This document shows, in pieces, positions 1 through 9,862 of a stretch of DNA of 34,161 bases. This DNA comes from Podaxis mareebaensis (Eukaryota; Basidiomycota; Agaricomycetes; Agaricales; Agaricaceae): NCBI GenBank assembly GCA_018524725.1, contig JAEUWP010000184.1, forward strand, positions 1 to 34,161, written 5' to 3'. Below the pieces are notes generated by a model that saw only the letters and a program-made list of their open reading frames with translations, had not been told where the DNA came from and made no database searches. How positions within the stretch are numbered: position 1 is the first letter of the stretch; the number at the start of each line of letters is the position of its first letter. Both the position numbers and the translations under genes were made by a program.

Positions 1-1380
1 CCTCCCCTTCCCCAGGCAGCATTACTGCCCTGTTATTCCCAGTGCAGCAGCCTCACCCCCAACACATGCCATTCCATAGAATGGCTGACTCAGCAATGAC
101 AGACACTCAACCAGTGCCTGCCTCCCAGCCCTTCACCCAGGCTCCAGTGCCTTCCTGGCCCCCCCTGTGACTCCCACTTCATGTGACAGGCCCAGACCTC
201 CCTCATGTGCCCCTCAACCTCCATGCAACAGGCCCAGCCCTCCCTCACATGATATCAAGACTGGTCCTTCTGGACCCAAACCTCCTACGAGGCATAAGCC
301 TTACTATGCAACCCAGGGTCCTACCTGGCATCAGTTCTTCTTAAGCACCAGTGCTAGCAAACTAGCTGGCACTCATGTCTCCCTCCAATCCCTTGTCACA
401 TGCTTCAATCAAGCACTCACCCAGGCCAAGTCAGTGCTTACCGTCAACTCTGGCTGCTTTCACTCTGGAGTCATTGCCTTTTCTACCAGCAGTGTCCCTT
501 CCCAGGTGGACCTTGACACCCTCTCTGCCTGCCTCCCCTCTGCTCTCAGAAGTGCTTCCTTCACCCTCCCCATATCCCAATCTTTCATCAAGATCATGGA
601 TGTCCCCTTTTTCTCGGCTGATGGATTCACCCTCATGGCTGATCAGGTTAAGACCAAGGCTTCCACCTCCCCCTTCTTCCCCACCTCTGATGTGCACCAC
701 CTGCGCATTGTGCAAAACTCTGCCAAGTCTGACACCACCACAGTGTGGATTGACTTGGTTGATTCTCAATGTGGCACCCTCACTGCCTCCCTCATCAACA
801 GGTGCATCATGATTAATAGTGCATCCTGTCTCATCAAAGGGGCTTGCACCCACACTGGCACTGGGGTCATTCTTCTGATGCCTGCTGTGCTTGTGTGCCC
901 AGGTGTCCTTTCTGTGGGGGGCCCCATTCTAAAACCTCTCACTGCTCCATGGCCAGGTGTTGCAAGGGCAACTCCAAGGCAACTCCCCCCATCCCCCCCA
1001 CTCTGGCAGGAGACCCCTGCCCTCACTCTCCCTGGTGCCTCAACTGTTCAGGTGCCCACTCCTCCAATGACTGCTGGTGCCCCTACTGGTGACATCACTT
1101 CGACTGGGATTGGATTCTCAGGTGATATCAATGCAATGCTGAAGCCAAGAAAGCCCCCTCTGGGGGTCATAAGGGCTAAAGTGTCACCATATGCTTCTCC
1201 TCTCTGGCATGCCTTCTCCTGGCCATGGACTGCCTTGCTGTGATCAGTTTGCTTTCATTCATGTTGTTCAGGGCACCTGTATTTTTGTTGTTTTCTGCTT
1301 CTGTTTCTTCTCTTCTCTTGACAGGACTGCTATTGTGCACCCATTTGTATTAGTCTAGTACTAGTGCAATAAACTGTTGA

Positions 1381-1412
<32 letters not shown>
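1..1412 (+). mobile_element. LINE copy 0: ORF1 plus 3' end and poly(A), no ORF2
   Basis: The left end is cut by the window. A gag-like ORF1 with zinc knuckles (to 1179) is followed almost directly by a 3' UTR whose last ~60 bases resemble the other LINE ends in the window, an AATAAA at 1368-1373 and an A-tract at 1384-1412. The endonuclease/reverse transcriptase ORF that should separate ORF1 from the 3' UTR is absent. It is therefore an internally deleted or non-autonomous copy of a Tad-like LINE. The family assignment is by recognition of ORF1 and comparison with the other copies here. Confidence 0.75.
167..1179 (+). pseudogene. LINE ORF1 (gag-like, CCHC zinc knuckles), frameshifted
   Basis: Such ORF1 proteins bind element RNA and form the retrotransposition particle. 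The N-terminal part (to about 845) is Pro-rich and then carries the segment typical of fungal LINE ORF1, with LRIVQNSAKSDTTTVWIDL. Near 845-856 the frame changes: the match continues in the +1 frame with WHWGHSSDAC, and the first Cys-x2-Cys pair of the first knuckle is missing, so a small deletion is likely. Two further zinc clusters follow, CPFCGGPH..C and CLNCSGAHSSNDC. Two in-frame TGA codons (1090-1092 and 1123-1125) lie in the conserved stretch after CPYW, where Arg is expected; the frame closes at TAA 1177-1179. The start codon is uncertain because the upstream region is Pro-rich and open. Confidence 0.7.
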
Positions 1413-1414
<2 letters not shown>

Positions 1415-1425
1415 AAGAAAGACCC

Positions 1426-4400
1426 TTTTTTTTTTTTTTTAATTGATGTTTATTGCACTAGACTAGCTAATACAAATGGGTGCATGGTAGCAGTCCTAAT
1501 ACCGAAACTAGAAGAAAAAGAAAAGAAACACAGAGAGAGAGAGTAAGAGTAAGAGTACAAGTAAATGAACTATGTTGGAGATATGAGATGGAAAGAGAGA
1601 AGAACTAACTTAACATGTCATAAAAGATGGAGGGAGAGGTGTGAGAGAGAAGTATAGAAGTGGGGGAGCTAGCTATGAATCAGGGGATGGGGGAAACCTT
1701 CAGTGAACATCTGGGACTCTGTTTCTTGCAAGTCGCTCTCTACAATTAAGGTGGTAGGTGGTGAACTCCTCTTGAGTTATGGGTCCTTGTATCTGGTTGG
1801 TGAAGGAAAACACCGCAGGGTTCAGGTTGAGAAATTGGATAACCCAGAAGAAACTGTCACAGGCTCCTACTGGGTATCAGAAATGGGGGCAGTCGTCAAG
1901 AATGTGGTCTTGAGTCTCAAGTGGCTTGCCACATGGGCAGGAGGTGATATGGCACCCAGGAAAGAAGTGCTGTTGAAAGGCACTGATGGGTGCATGATTG
2001 GTGATGCAATGCATGAAGTGTGCGCATAATTGGGCATTCTTCCCTAGGGGTGAATTGAGCCAAGTGCCGCCCTTGGTGTACTTGGGCTGGAGAGGTTGCT
2101 TGGCAGGGTTGAGAAGAGGGAGCCATGAGTGACTGCAGTGAGTCAGATTGTTCATAGGTTGTTGCCAAAGTGAGAGGCATTTTTGAGTGTAGTATTTGCG
2201 AATGAATCCAAGGGATGTGCATATTGGTTGACGATGTGGATTGGGAAGGCAGAGTGATTTTGCTAAGGTGTGCACCTTGTGATGTATGGACCAGTTGGTG
2301 GATGAGGGGATTGACCAGAAATGGACATGGTTGAGAGAAGAGGAGGAAAGCCAAGAGTGGAGGAGAGGAGTGACAGCAATGGAATCCAGGTGTGCACTGT
2401 GAGGCCTATAAGAAAATAGGAGTTTAGCAGAGGAGATAGAGTCTGTGAAAACTACAATCGATGAGATATTGAGAGGTTGAGCAAGAGAGATAGAAGAAAA
2501 AAGGCTGAGGCAGAGAGCATACAATTTGGAATCAGATGTAGTTACCTCACCACAAGGGTGAACAGAAGAAGAAAGAATATCAGAGTCAGAAGAATTAAAG
2601 ACAATGAAAGAGGAAGTGGCAGATAGAGAGGGGTTGGAGGGAATGGAGCTGTCTGTAGCTACTGTGAGGGAAGCAGGAGAGGAAAAAGAAAGGTCTTGGG
2701 CATGGGAGGCATTGGCAATATGAAGTGCCATGGCACCTTCTTTTGAAGGGTCAGGGCATTCAATGAACTTGATTTGGTCACTAAACAAGTCCAGCAAGCA
2801 CTGGCCAGGTTTGGCACTGGGGTGGAGATGCTGAAACCAGTCTGTGACCAGTTGGGCATCTGATACAAAATCGAGCACTGTCAAGTGCTGCTTGGTTTGG
2901 CACATGTCTAGTGGGTCAATGTTGCAGGTGAGTAGTTTTAAGGGGTGGGAAGGGGGAAGGGTGTGGAATCTGAGTGAACAACATTTGGCGAGTTTGAACA
3001 GATGGAGTTGGATGGGGATGAGACCAGCAATGGCCTCAATACCCCCTGTGGGTGTTGTGTGGAATGCACCTGTGATCCATAGAGCTGCTTGGCACTGCAT
3101 GTGCTGGAGAGATTTGATGAGCCCACAGTATCAAGCATTGTGATTGAACCATAGGCAAAACCCATAGATGGTGATGGGGACGATGCATGATCAGTACAGG
3201 AGTCGTTTATGGAGGGGGGATAGACCACGGACAGAGTTGCCTAGCATGCACATGCATTGGATGGTGGATAGAGCTTTGGTGGAGTAAAAACAGACATGTT
3301 CCTTGAAGGAGAGGTTTCTGTCAAACCAGAAGCCGAGGTAGCAGAGGAAAGGTTTGGGGCAGATGGTAAGGGATTCATCAATGACGATGGGAGGGTTGGG
3401 GTCATGGGATGGGTGGTTGGAGAAGTGGAAGGCCTCAGTTTTGTCCCTTTCGAGGACAAATCTGAGGCAACAAAGGTAATCTTCACAGTTCTTGCAGACC
3501 TGTGAAAGAAGGCAACAGTTAGTAGTGAAAGAGTCTGATTGAACAACAATAAGTCCATTGTCAATGAAAGAGACTATTTTACACCGAGGATCATTGGAAA
3601 ATTGGTACATGAATGGGGAAAGTGAGAGAGCAGTGAGAATAGGGGAAAGGGTGGATCCTTGACTGATGCCAACAGAAGCCGGGAATCTGGGGGACAAGTT
3701 ATTGTTCCAAGAGTAAGTGGTGAAGTGGTTCTTTAAATAATCAGAAAAGAAAGAGATGAGGTTAGAGTTGGAGCCTTGATGTCGGAGGGTAGAGACAAGG
3801 ATGGAATGATTGGTGGAGGGGAAGAATTGTGCCACATCAAACATGATGACACTTGTCTTGAGTTTTCATTTCCAGCCTGTACAGACAAGATGAGTGACAT
3901 AGACACCAGCATCTTTGGTGGAGCACTGGATGATTCCTCCGAATTGGAGGGGATGGACAAGGTTATATTGGGATGCTTCGAATTGCATCCTAGTGGAGAT
4001 CATTTTCTCGATTAACTTACTGAGTATGTTGAGGAGTACTATGGGATGGAACATCTTCAGGGTGGAGTAGTGGGGTTTGTTGGGTTTAGGAATGATGACA
4101 GAAGTGGAGTGTTTGAAGTGATCCAGCCACGTGGAGAGTTCAATGCACTTGGATGCAAAGAGAAGGAAGTTTGATCTAAAGATGTCATTGGACATCAGAT
4201 GTTTGATATGAGCCCAAGATAGATGATCCAGGCCCAGAGCAGAGGAGTTGGTGCAAGGCTTAAGGGTGTCAAAAAGTTCAGTGTGGGAAAAGGGGGGCCA
4301 GGAGCACTCCTGGTGGGCATCAAGGGACTTTATGGTGCTCAAATCCACAGGTCAATCAGAAGCAGAGTTGTAGGAAGAGTCGAGAGCACGCCAGAGATCA

Positions 4401-4440
4401 TCTAGCTCATTGCAACTCTTCCTGTTGAAGGTGATGGATT
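1426..4440 (-). mobile_element. LINE copy 1, 5'-truncated, poly(T) at 1426-1440
   Basis: The minus-strand element ends at a T-tract (its A-tail) and has a polyadenylation signal at 1449-1454 on the complement. Its 3' UTR of about 250 bp is purine-rich on the plus strand and matches the ends of copies 0 and 2. ORF2 is open from near 4430 down to 1700, but the endonuclease domain is missing, so the copy is 5'-truncated in the reverse transcriptase fingers, the usual result of incomplete target-primed reverse transcription. Its tail faces the tail of copy 0 with only about 13 bases between them. Confidence 0.85.
1700..4430 (-). pseudogene. LINE ORF2: reverse transcriptase, RNase H, C-terminal zinc motif
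   Basis: Reverse transcriptase is recognisable from SSALGLDHLSWAHIK (4250-4190), through the first catalytic block MFDVAQFFPS near 3840, GISQGSTLSPIL near 3660, to the active-site block SFIDNGLIV at 3550-3575. The last should be FIDD; the second Asp is Asn here. An RNase H-like region with VFTDSISSAKLLF lies near 2440, and the C-terminal CPCGKPLETQDHILDDC zinc motif near 1900. All pieces share one reading frame over 2.7 kb; the breaks are TGA codons at 4352-4354, 3866-3868, 3191-3193, 3131-3133 and 1877-1879, several at Arg positions of the family. TGA 1700-1702 aligns with a TAA stop in copy 2 and is probably the real end. Confidence 0.85.
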
Positions 4441-4752
4441 GGGAAGGGGGAAGATTACATTTGCCAGGTCTTTCTTTTCTCTCTCTAATGTATGCTTGCC
4501 TCTAGCTAGCTCCATATCTCCCATATCTCTTCATCTTTGTCTTTTTCTCTCTCTTTGTTGTACTTTATACCTTGTGTTGGTTGCCTCATCACTAGCTCCC
4601 TCACTCCCCTCCCTCATTCTCCTTCTATTTTCTCTCTCTCCATTTCTTTTTCTTGTCTGTAGGTTTTGGTTCTTGGGACTGCTATTGTGCACCCATTTGT
4701 AGTAGCTAGTCTATTGCAATAAATGTTGACTTAAAAAAAAAAAAAAAAAAAA
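4440..4752 (+). mobile_element. LINE 3'-end fragment with poly(A)
   Basis: About 300 bp of 3' UTR only: pyrimidine-rich, with TAGCTAGCTCC, the conserved end box (TATTGTGCACCCATTTGTAG), AATAAA at 4718-4723 and an A-tract at 4733-4752. Its reverse complement closely matches the 3' UTR of copy 2 (5866-6130), so the two belong to the same subfamily. A short ATTGGG occurs on both sides (4437-4442 and 4755-4760) and could be a target-site duplication, but six bases are weak evidence. Confidence 0.75.
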
Positions 4753-5856
4753 CATTGGGTGCAGTGAAGTATTTTGAACCTCATAGCTTGTCAAGTATGG
4801 ATTGGATAGAGGGGATTGGATAGCTGTTTTTGACCATGTGTTTGTTGAGGTAGCAATAGTCCTGACAAAGCCTGAGTTTTCCATCTTTCTTTGAAATGAA
4901 GAAAAACAGGGAGGCCATGGGAGATTTTGAGAGTCTGATGTATCCTTTTACAAGGTTTTCTTTGAGGAACTTATTGAGCTCCTTTTCCTCAGCTAGGAAG
5001 AGTTTGTAGGAGGGGAAAGCTTTTGGGATGAAGGTCTCCTTGGTCTCAATCCTGTGGTCCCATTGTCTAGCAGGAGGAAATCTCTTGCTTTTCTTCTGAG
5101 AGAAAATGTTGAGGTATTCATGGAATTCCTTTGGGACAATTTTCCTGGGATCAGTCTCCTTCTTCTGTTCTCCAGCTTGGGCAAGTATCTGGGAATAGGA
5201 GGTCTTGGTGTTGATTTTGGTGAAGTTTTCCTCAGAGAAATCTTCCTCAAGCTCATTCACATAGAGTTCTGAAAGAGTGTCATTGATTATTGAAGAGAGT
5301 GTGGTGTTTTCCATTAGACATCTCCATGAGAGAGTTCATTTTGACCAGTCAATGTCAGGGTTATATTTCATGAGCCAGGGGATTCCTAGGATTATTCTGG
5401 GCTGTCCCAGACTAATCACCTGCAAATCAGCTTTCATTTGTTTCCCATAGATGGTGAAGTTGAGGGTGACAAAGTGGGTGATTTGCTTATCTTTGTTAAG
5501 GGATCCATCTGTGTTCCTGACCTTGATTGGTTTCTTCAATGGGGACATTTTCAAGTTCCAGTCTTTGACCAGCCTGTGGTTGATGAAATCTCATCCTGCT
5601 CTGGAGTCAATCAGTGCAAGGTTTTCCATGGATTTTTCAGAGGGATGCATGGTGATAGGGCAATAAAAGGTGTTCAATTGGTGAGTCTGTAAACACAATT
5701 CTGAGGCTGATACTTCATTTTGAGAAAAGGAAGAGGGTATGACTTCATCCTTTGGACAGGGATAAGAATCAGAAACCAGTCTGTTGGAGAATAAAAAAGG
5801 GGAAGAAAAAGAATTGTCCTTGGGTGCATCTTTCTTTTCTTTAGACAATCTAGACA
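4753..5856 (-). mobile_element. Ty3/gypsy pol fragment (protease to reverse transcriptase)
   Basis: Minus-strand order is aspartic protease (LALIDSRAG near 5600), then GIPWLMKYNPDIDW near 5350, the linker with PPARQWDHRIE near 5070 and the first reverse transcriptase blocks with [16 protein letters not shown] near 4850, ending in KYFTAPNV at 4753. The protease triad is written DSRAG where DSGA is usual, so it is probably inactive. In-frame TGA codons lie after DSRAG, after DIDWSK (5336) and after SILDKL (4781-4790), each where Arg is expected. The fragment is closest to gypsy element 2. Both ends abut LINE tails, and gag, most of reverse transcriptase, RNase H and integrase are missing. Confidence 0.85.
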
Positions 5857-8213
5857 TTTTTTTTTAAAATCAACATTTATTGCAATAGACTAGCTACTAC
5901 AAATGGGTGTGCAATAGCAGTCCCAAGAACTGAAACCTAGAGAAACAAAGAGAAGAAACAAAGAGAAAGAAGAGAAAAGAGAAGAGGAGTGAGGGAGCTA
6001 GCAATGAGGCAACCAACACAGAATATGATGTACATCTAATCAAACTTAGAGGAAGAGAAGAGATGAAGATGAAGAGGGGGAAGGAGGATGGAGCTAGCTA
6101 GAGGCAAGTGTAGATTAGAGGAGAAAAGAAAATGACCCTTTAGTGAATGTCTGGAGTGCCATGAAGAGCAAGCCTCTCTTGTCAAGTAAGCCATTGAGTA
6201 TTGTAGTCCTCAAAAGTGACTGGTCCTTGAATCTGGTCAGCAAATGAAAATGCTGCTGGGTTTTCATGAAGAAACTCAATGAGCCAAAAGATATTTGTAC
6301 AAATACCATAAGGCTGATGATAAAGGGGACAGTGATTGATGATATGGTCCTGTGTTTTGAGTTCTTCACTGCATGGGCAAGAGGTGATGTAGCACCCTGG
6401 GAAGAAGTGCTGTCTGAAGGCACCAATGGGTGCATGGTCAGTTACACAGTGAGTAAAGCATGCACATAAGTTGGGGTCAGTGCCAAGGCCCGATGAGAGC
6501 CAAGTGCCTCCCTTGGTGTATTTGGGTTCCAAAGGCTGTTCCACTGGATTGGTAAGGGGGAGCCAGTTGTGACCCCAGTATTTGGGTACATTCATTTTCT
6601 GTCTCCAGAGGGCAAGACATTTGTTGGTGTAATGGTTGCAAACATATCCAATAGATGTACAGATGGGGAACCATGGGTTGTTAGGTATGTGTAGTGACTT
6701 GGCTAGGTTGTGCACTTGGAAATGAACTGACCATTTTTCTGATGAGGGGACTGACCAGAAATGGATATTGTTGAGGGGGAATGAGGATAACCACTCTTGA
6801 AGAAGAGGAATGACTGCTAAAGCATCCTTGTGAGCACTATGGGGGCCATAATTAAAGAGTAATTTCACAGAAGAAATGGAGTCTGTGAAAAAGGAAATAG
6901 AAGAACAATTATGGGAAATTGTGAGAGAGATTGAAGAAAAGAGACCAAGGCAGATAGCATATGATTTAGAGTCAGAAGAAGTAACTTCCCCACAGGGGTG
7001 GACAGAAGAAGAAAGGATACTAGAGGTAGAAGAGCCAAAGACTATGAAAGTGGAGGTGGCAGAAAGTCACAGATTGTTGGGAACCAAGCCATTAGAAGAA
7101 ACTACCAATGAGACAGGAGAGGAAAAGGAAGAATCTCTAGCTATATTAAGAGATTGTATATAATGAGCTTTTATATTATTATCAGCAGGGGATGGGCATT
7201 GATGGAAATGAATTTGGGAGTCAAAGTGATCCATGAGGCACTGGCCAGGCTTGGCACTGGGGTGAAGGCAGTTAAACCAATCCAAAATGAGTTGGGCATC
7301 AGACACAAAATCTAACACTGTGGAATGATTTTTGGTAGAGTGCACATCAAGGGGATCAACATCACATGTGAGGATTTTGAGGGGGTGGGAGGGAGGTAGA
7401 GTTTGGAAGTGAAGTGAACAGCACTTAGTGAGTTTGAATAGATGAAGTTGAATGGGGATAAGACTAGCAATGGCTTCTACCCCACCCATAGGTGTTGTGT
7501 GAAATGCTCCAGTGATCCAAAGGGCTGCAGACCTTTGCATTTGTTGAAGTTGTTTGATAAGGCCTCTGTATCAGCTGTTGCAATTGAACCACAATTGGAA
7601 GCCATATATGGCTATTGGCACCACACATGACTGATATAGGAGTCACTTGTGGATAGGGGAGAGGCCTTGGATGGAGTTGCCTAGTAGGCACATACATTTG
7701 ACAGTGGAGAGTGCTTTGGTAGAATAATATTGGACATGTTCTTTGAAAAAGAGAGTGCAATCAAAGTAGAAGCCCAAGTAGTGTAGGTAGCACTTGGGTT
7801 TGAAGATGAGTTGTCCATCAACAGGGTGGTTGACAACAATGTTTGGATCAGGTTCCAATCATGGATGGTTAGAGAAATGAAAGGCCTCAGTCTTGTCATG
7901 TTCAAGAGTGAGGCCCATGGCAGTTAGTATATATTCACAGTCTAGATAGACAGATGCAAGTAGTTTACAATTTGTCTGGAAAGAGTCAGATTGCACAACA
8001 ATGAGGCCATCATTGATGAAAGAGAGTAGTTTGCAATGAGCATCACTTGAAAATTTGTGGATAAAAAAGGAAAGGTAGAGAGTAGTTAGAATGGGAGAGA
8101 GAGCAGAGCCTTGTCCTATGCCTACTGAAGTGGGGAAAGGTAGAGAAGAGTCATTATTCCAAGAGTATGTGGTAAAACAGTTAACTAAATAGTCAGCAAA
8201 GAAAGAGACTATT
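5857..8213 (-). mobile_element. LINE copy 2, 5'-truncated, poly(T) at 5857-5865
   Basis: A minus-strand LINE with its A-tail at 5857-5865, polyadenylation signal on the complement of 5875-5880, a 3' UTR of about 260 bp and ORF2 from the reverse transcriptase palm onward. It is truncated further downstream than copy 1: the first catalytic Asp block of reverse transcriptase is not present. At 8213-8228 it meets the oppositely oriented fragment at 8228-8990 head to head. Confidence 0.82.
6140..8213 (-). pseudogene. LINE ORF2 fragment: RT palm, RNase H, zinc motif
   Basis: The frame starts in SFFADYL, continues with VGIGQGSALSPIL near 8110 and the active-site block SFINDGLIV near 8015, where the first Asp of the FIDD box is Asn. 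The RNase H region with FFTDSISSVKLLF lies near 6850 and the C-terminal Cys-His motif CPCSEELKTQDHIINHC near 6370. Every break is a TGA in the same frame: 7859-7861, 7643-7645, 7571-7573, 7067-7069 and 6182-6184; four of these fit lost Arg codons. The frame closes at TAA 6140-6142. Protein divergence from copy 1 is considerable, so they are separate insertions, not a local duplication. Confidence 0.83.
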
Positions 8214-8227
8214 GAAGAACTAAATAG

Positions 8228-8990
8228 TAATTCTTTCCCTCCACCAATTATACCATCCTCACTACCACTCTCCACCACCAAGGTTTCAATTCTCACCTCA
8301 TCTCATTCTTCTCTGATTATCTAAAAGATCACTTTACCACTTATTCATGGAACAATAAACTTTCCCCTAAATTCCCAGCTTCAGTCAGTGTAGGCCAAGG
8401 CTCTGCTTTATCACCTATTCTCACTGCCCTTTCCCTCTCCCCTTTTATGTATAAATTTTCCAATGATCCTCGTTGTAAAATAGTCTCTTTCATTGATGAT
8501 GGACTTATTGTCATTCAGTCAGACTCCTTCATCACTAATTGCCATCTTCTATCACAGGTCTACAAAAACTGTGAAGAATATCTATGCTGCCTAGGTTTTA
8601 TTCTCAAAAGAGATAAAACCAAGGCATTCCATTTTTCCAACTGACCCTCCCATGACCCCAATCCTCCTGTCATCATTGACAACACCCTCACCATCTCCCC
8701 CAAACCCTACCTATGGTACCTCGGCTTTTGGTTTGACAGAAGCCTCTCCTTCAAAGAGCACATCTGCTTCTATTCAACCAAAGCACTCTCCACCATCTGA
8801 TGCATGCAAATGCTCAGCAATTCTATCCAAGGTCTTTCTCCCCTTCACAAAAGACTCCTTTACTGGGCATGCATCGTCCCCATTGCCATTTACAGTTTCT
8901 GCCTGTGGTTCAACTGCAATGCCAGATATCATGGACTCATCAAGTCTCTACAGTGCATGCAATGCCAAGCTGCTCTCTGGATCACAGGTG
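8228..8990 (+). mobile_element. LINE ORF2 fragment (RT palm and thumb)
   Basis: A plus-strand piece starting at the end of the first catalytic block (FFPSTN-like) and running through VGQGSALSPIL, an intact FIDD active-site box (VSFIDDGLIVIQSDSF near 8490) and the thumb, ending at ALWITGAF near 8990, after which the similarity stops. It has no 3' UTR or tail. TGA interrupts it at 8642-8644 and near 8798; at the second site copy 1 has CAA, and both can derive from CGA. It is closer to copy 1 than to copy 2. Confidence 0.75.
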
Positions 8991-9152
8991 CTTTCATCCT
9001 TCCTTTCTCAGTAACTACCACTATCATTTCAGTGGCTCAGTTATTCGTAGTACAAGGAATACACAAACTCGTTCTAAATCATTATGAAGGACTCTAAGGA
9101 GACTAGCAGCTTCCTTGGAGGTATGAAGAAGACTGCCAACAGCACACATGTA
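8991..9152. other. Unassigned spacer between LINE fragment and inverted repeat
   Basis: I see no gene or recognised repeat here. It is the sequence just outside the left arm of the 326-bp inverted repeat and holds no obvious target-site duplication partner. Confidence 0.5.
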
Positions 9153-9478
9153 GCAGCTCATTGATCAATTGGAGCAGTTAATATTAACAGTGAGTTGGTT
9201 CAGATTTCAGTTGTTCTCAACCTGGAACTGATCAACCATTCAACAGTGAACCGTTTACTTAGCCATTTTTAGTACATGACCAAATTTGATCACAAATGGA
9301 TCATGAACTGTTCAAAATATTGAATGGTTCACTTAGGCTAGATATGATTGCAAATGGATCATGAACCATTCACTTATGCCTTATGAACCAATCAAATATA
9401 TCTGAACCATTTATTTACACCCTGAATGGATGCATGAATGGATACATGGATGAATAATGAACAGATACATGGATGAAT
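9153..9478 (+). repeat. Left arm of 326-bp inverted repeat (candidate transposon TIR)
   Basis: This arm is the reverse complement of 32209-32534, with equal length, no indels seen and only about ten differences. It is built from short motifs around GAACC(G)TTC and ATGGATCATGAACC in both orientations, and towards its inner side from GATACATGGATGAAT repeats. Such subterminal motif arrays can be transposase binding sites; that role is inferred. A KDZ transposase gene ends 385 bp inside it. Confidence 0.85.
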
Positions 9479-9862
9479 CAGTCATTTACTCATGCTATAT
9501 GAACCAATCAATAACAGGATTATGTTTGAATCACAGATCATCTGTTCAGGCAGTGATTCATTTCATGGTAGCTGGGGAGGATCTGGATTGTTTGGCTGAA
9601 ACCAGCTGTCAGAAACAATATTGTGTAAACACAGGTTACTCACTAAGTATATATGCCTTATCCCATGCATTCTGAGCAAATCTTGCCAGCTTTGAATAGA
9701 TGTCTGCCTGCCAATAAGCAAAGCTGCAATACCCATGGCCCAGATCCTTATCTGTCAACTCATTGAGCATCTGATCCCCAATGACTACCCAGATATCCTT
9801 CATTCATGTGAATGAAATAGTGGTCCTTTCGAGTTCAGCTTGCAATATTTCTACTTCTTCTC
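9479..9862. other. Non-coding stretch downstream of the KDZ gene
   Basis: No convincing ORF. It lies between the left inverted-repeat arm and the end of the transposase gene and would hold its 3' UTR. Confidence 0.5.

Noticed and set aside
1703..2029. Plus-strand open frames over the LINE copies
   Set aside because: They overlap the minus-strand reverse transcriptase/RNase H frame that has clear motifs, and they show none themselves.
4437..4760. ATTGGG on both sides of the LINE 3' fragment as a proven target-site duplication
   Set aside because: Six bases in a G/T-rich context can match by chance, and the 5' border of the fragment is not sharp enough to confirm it.
5857..8990. Single LINE with a 5' inversion made by twin priming (head-to-head parts at 8213/8228)
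   Set aside because: The two parts cover the same region of ORF2 and differ clearly in protein sequence; the plus-strand part is closer to copy 1. They are independent fragments.
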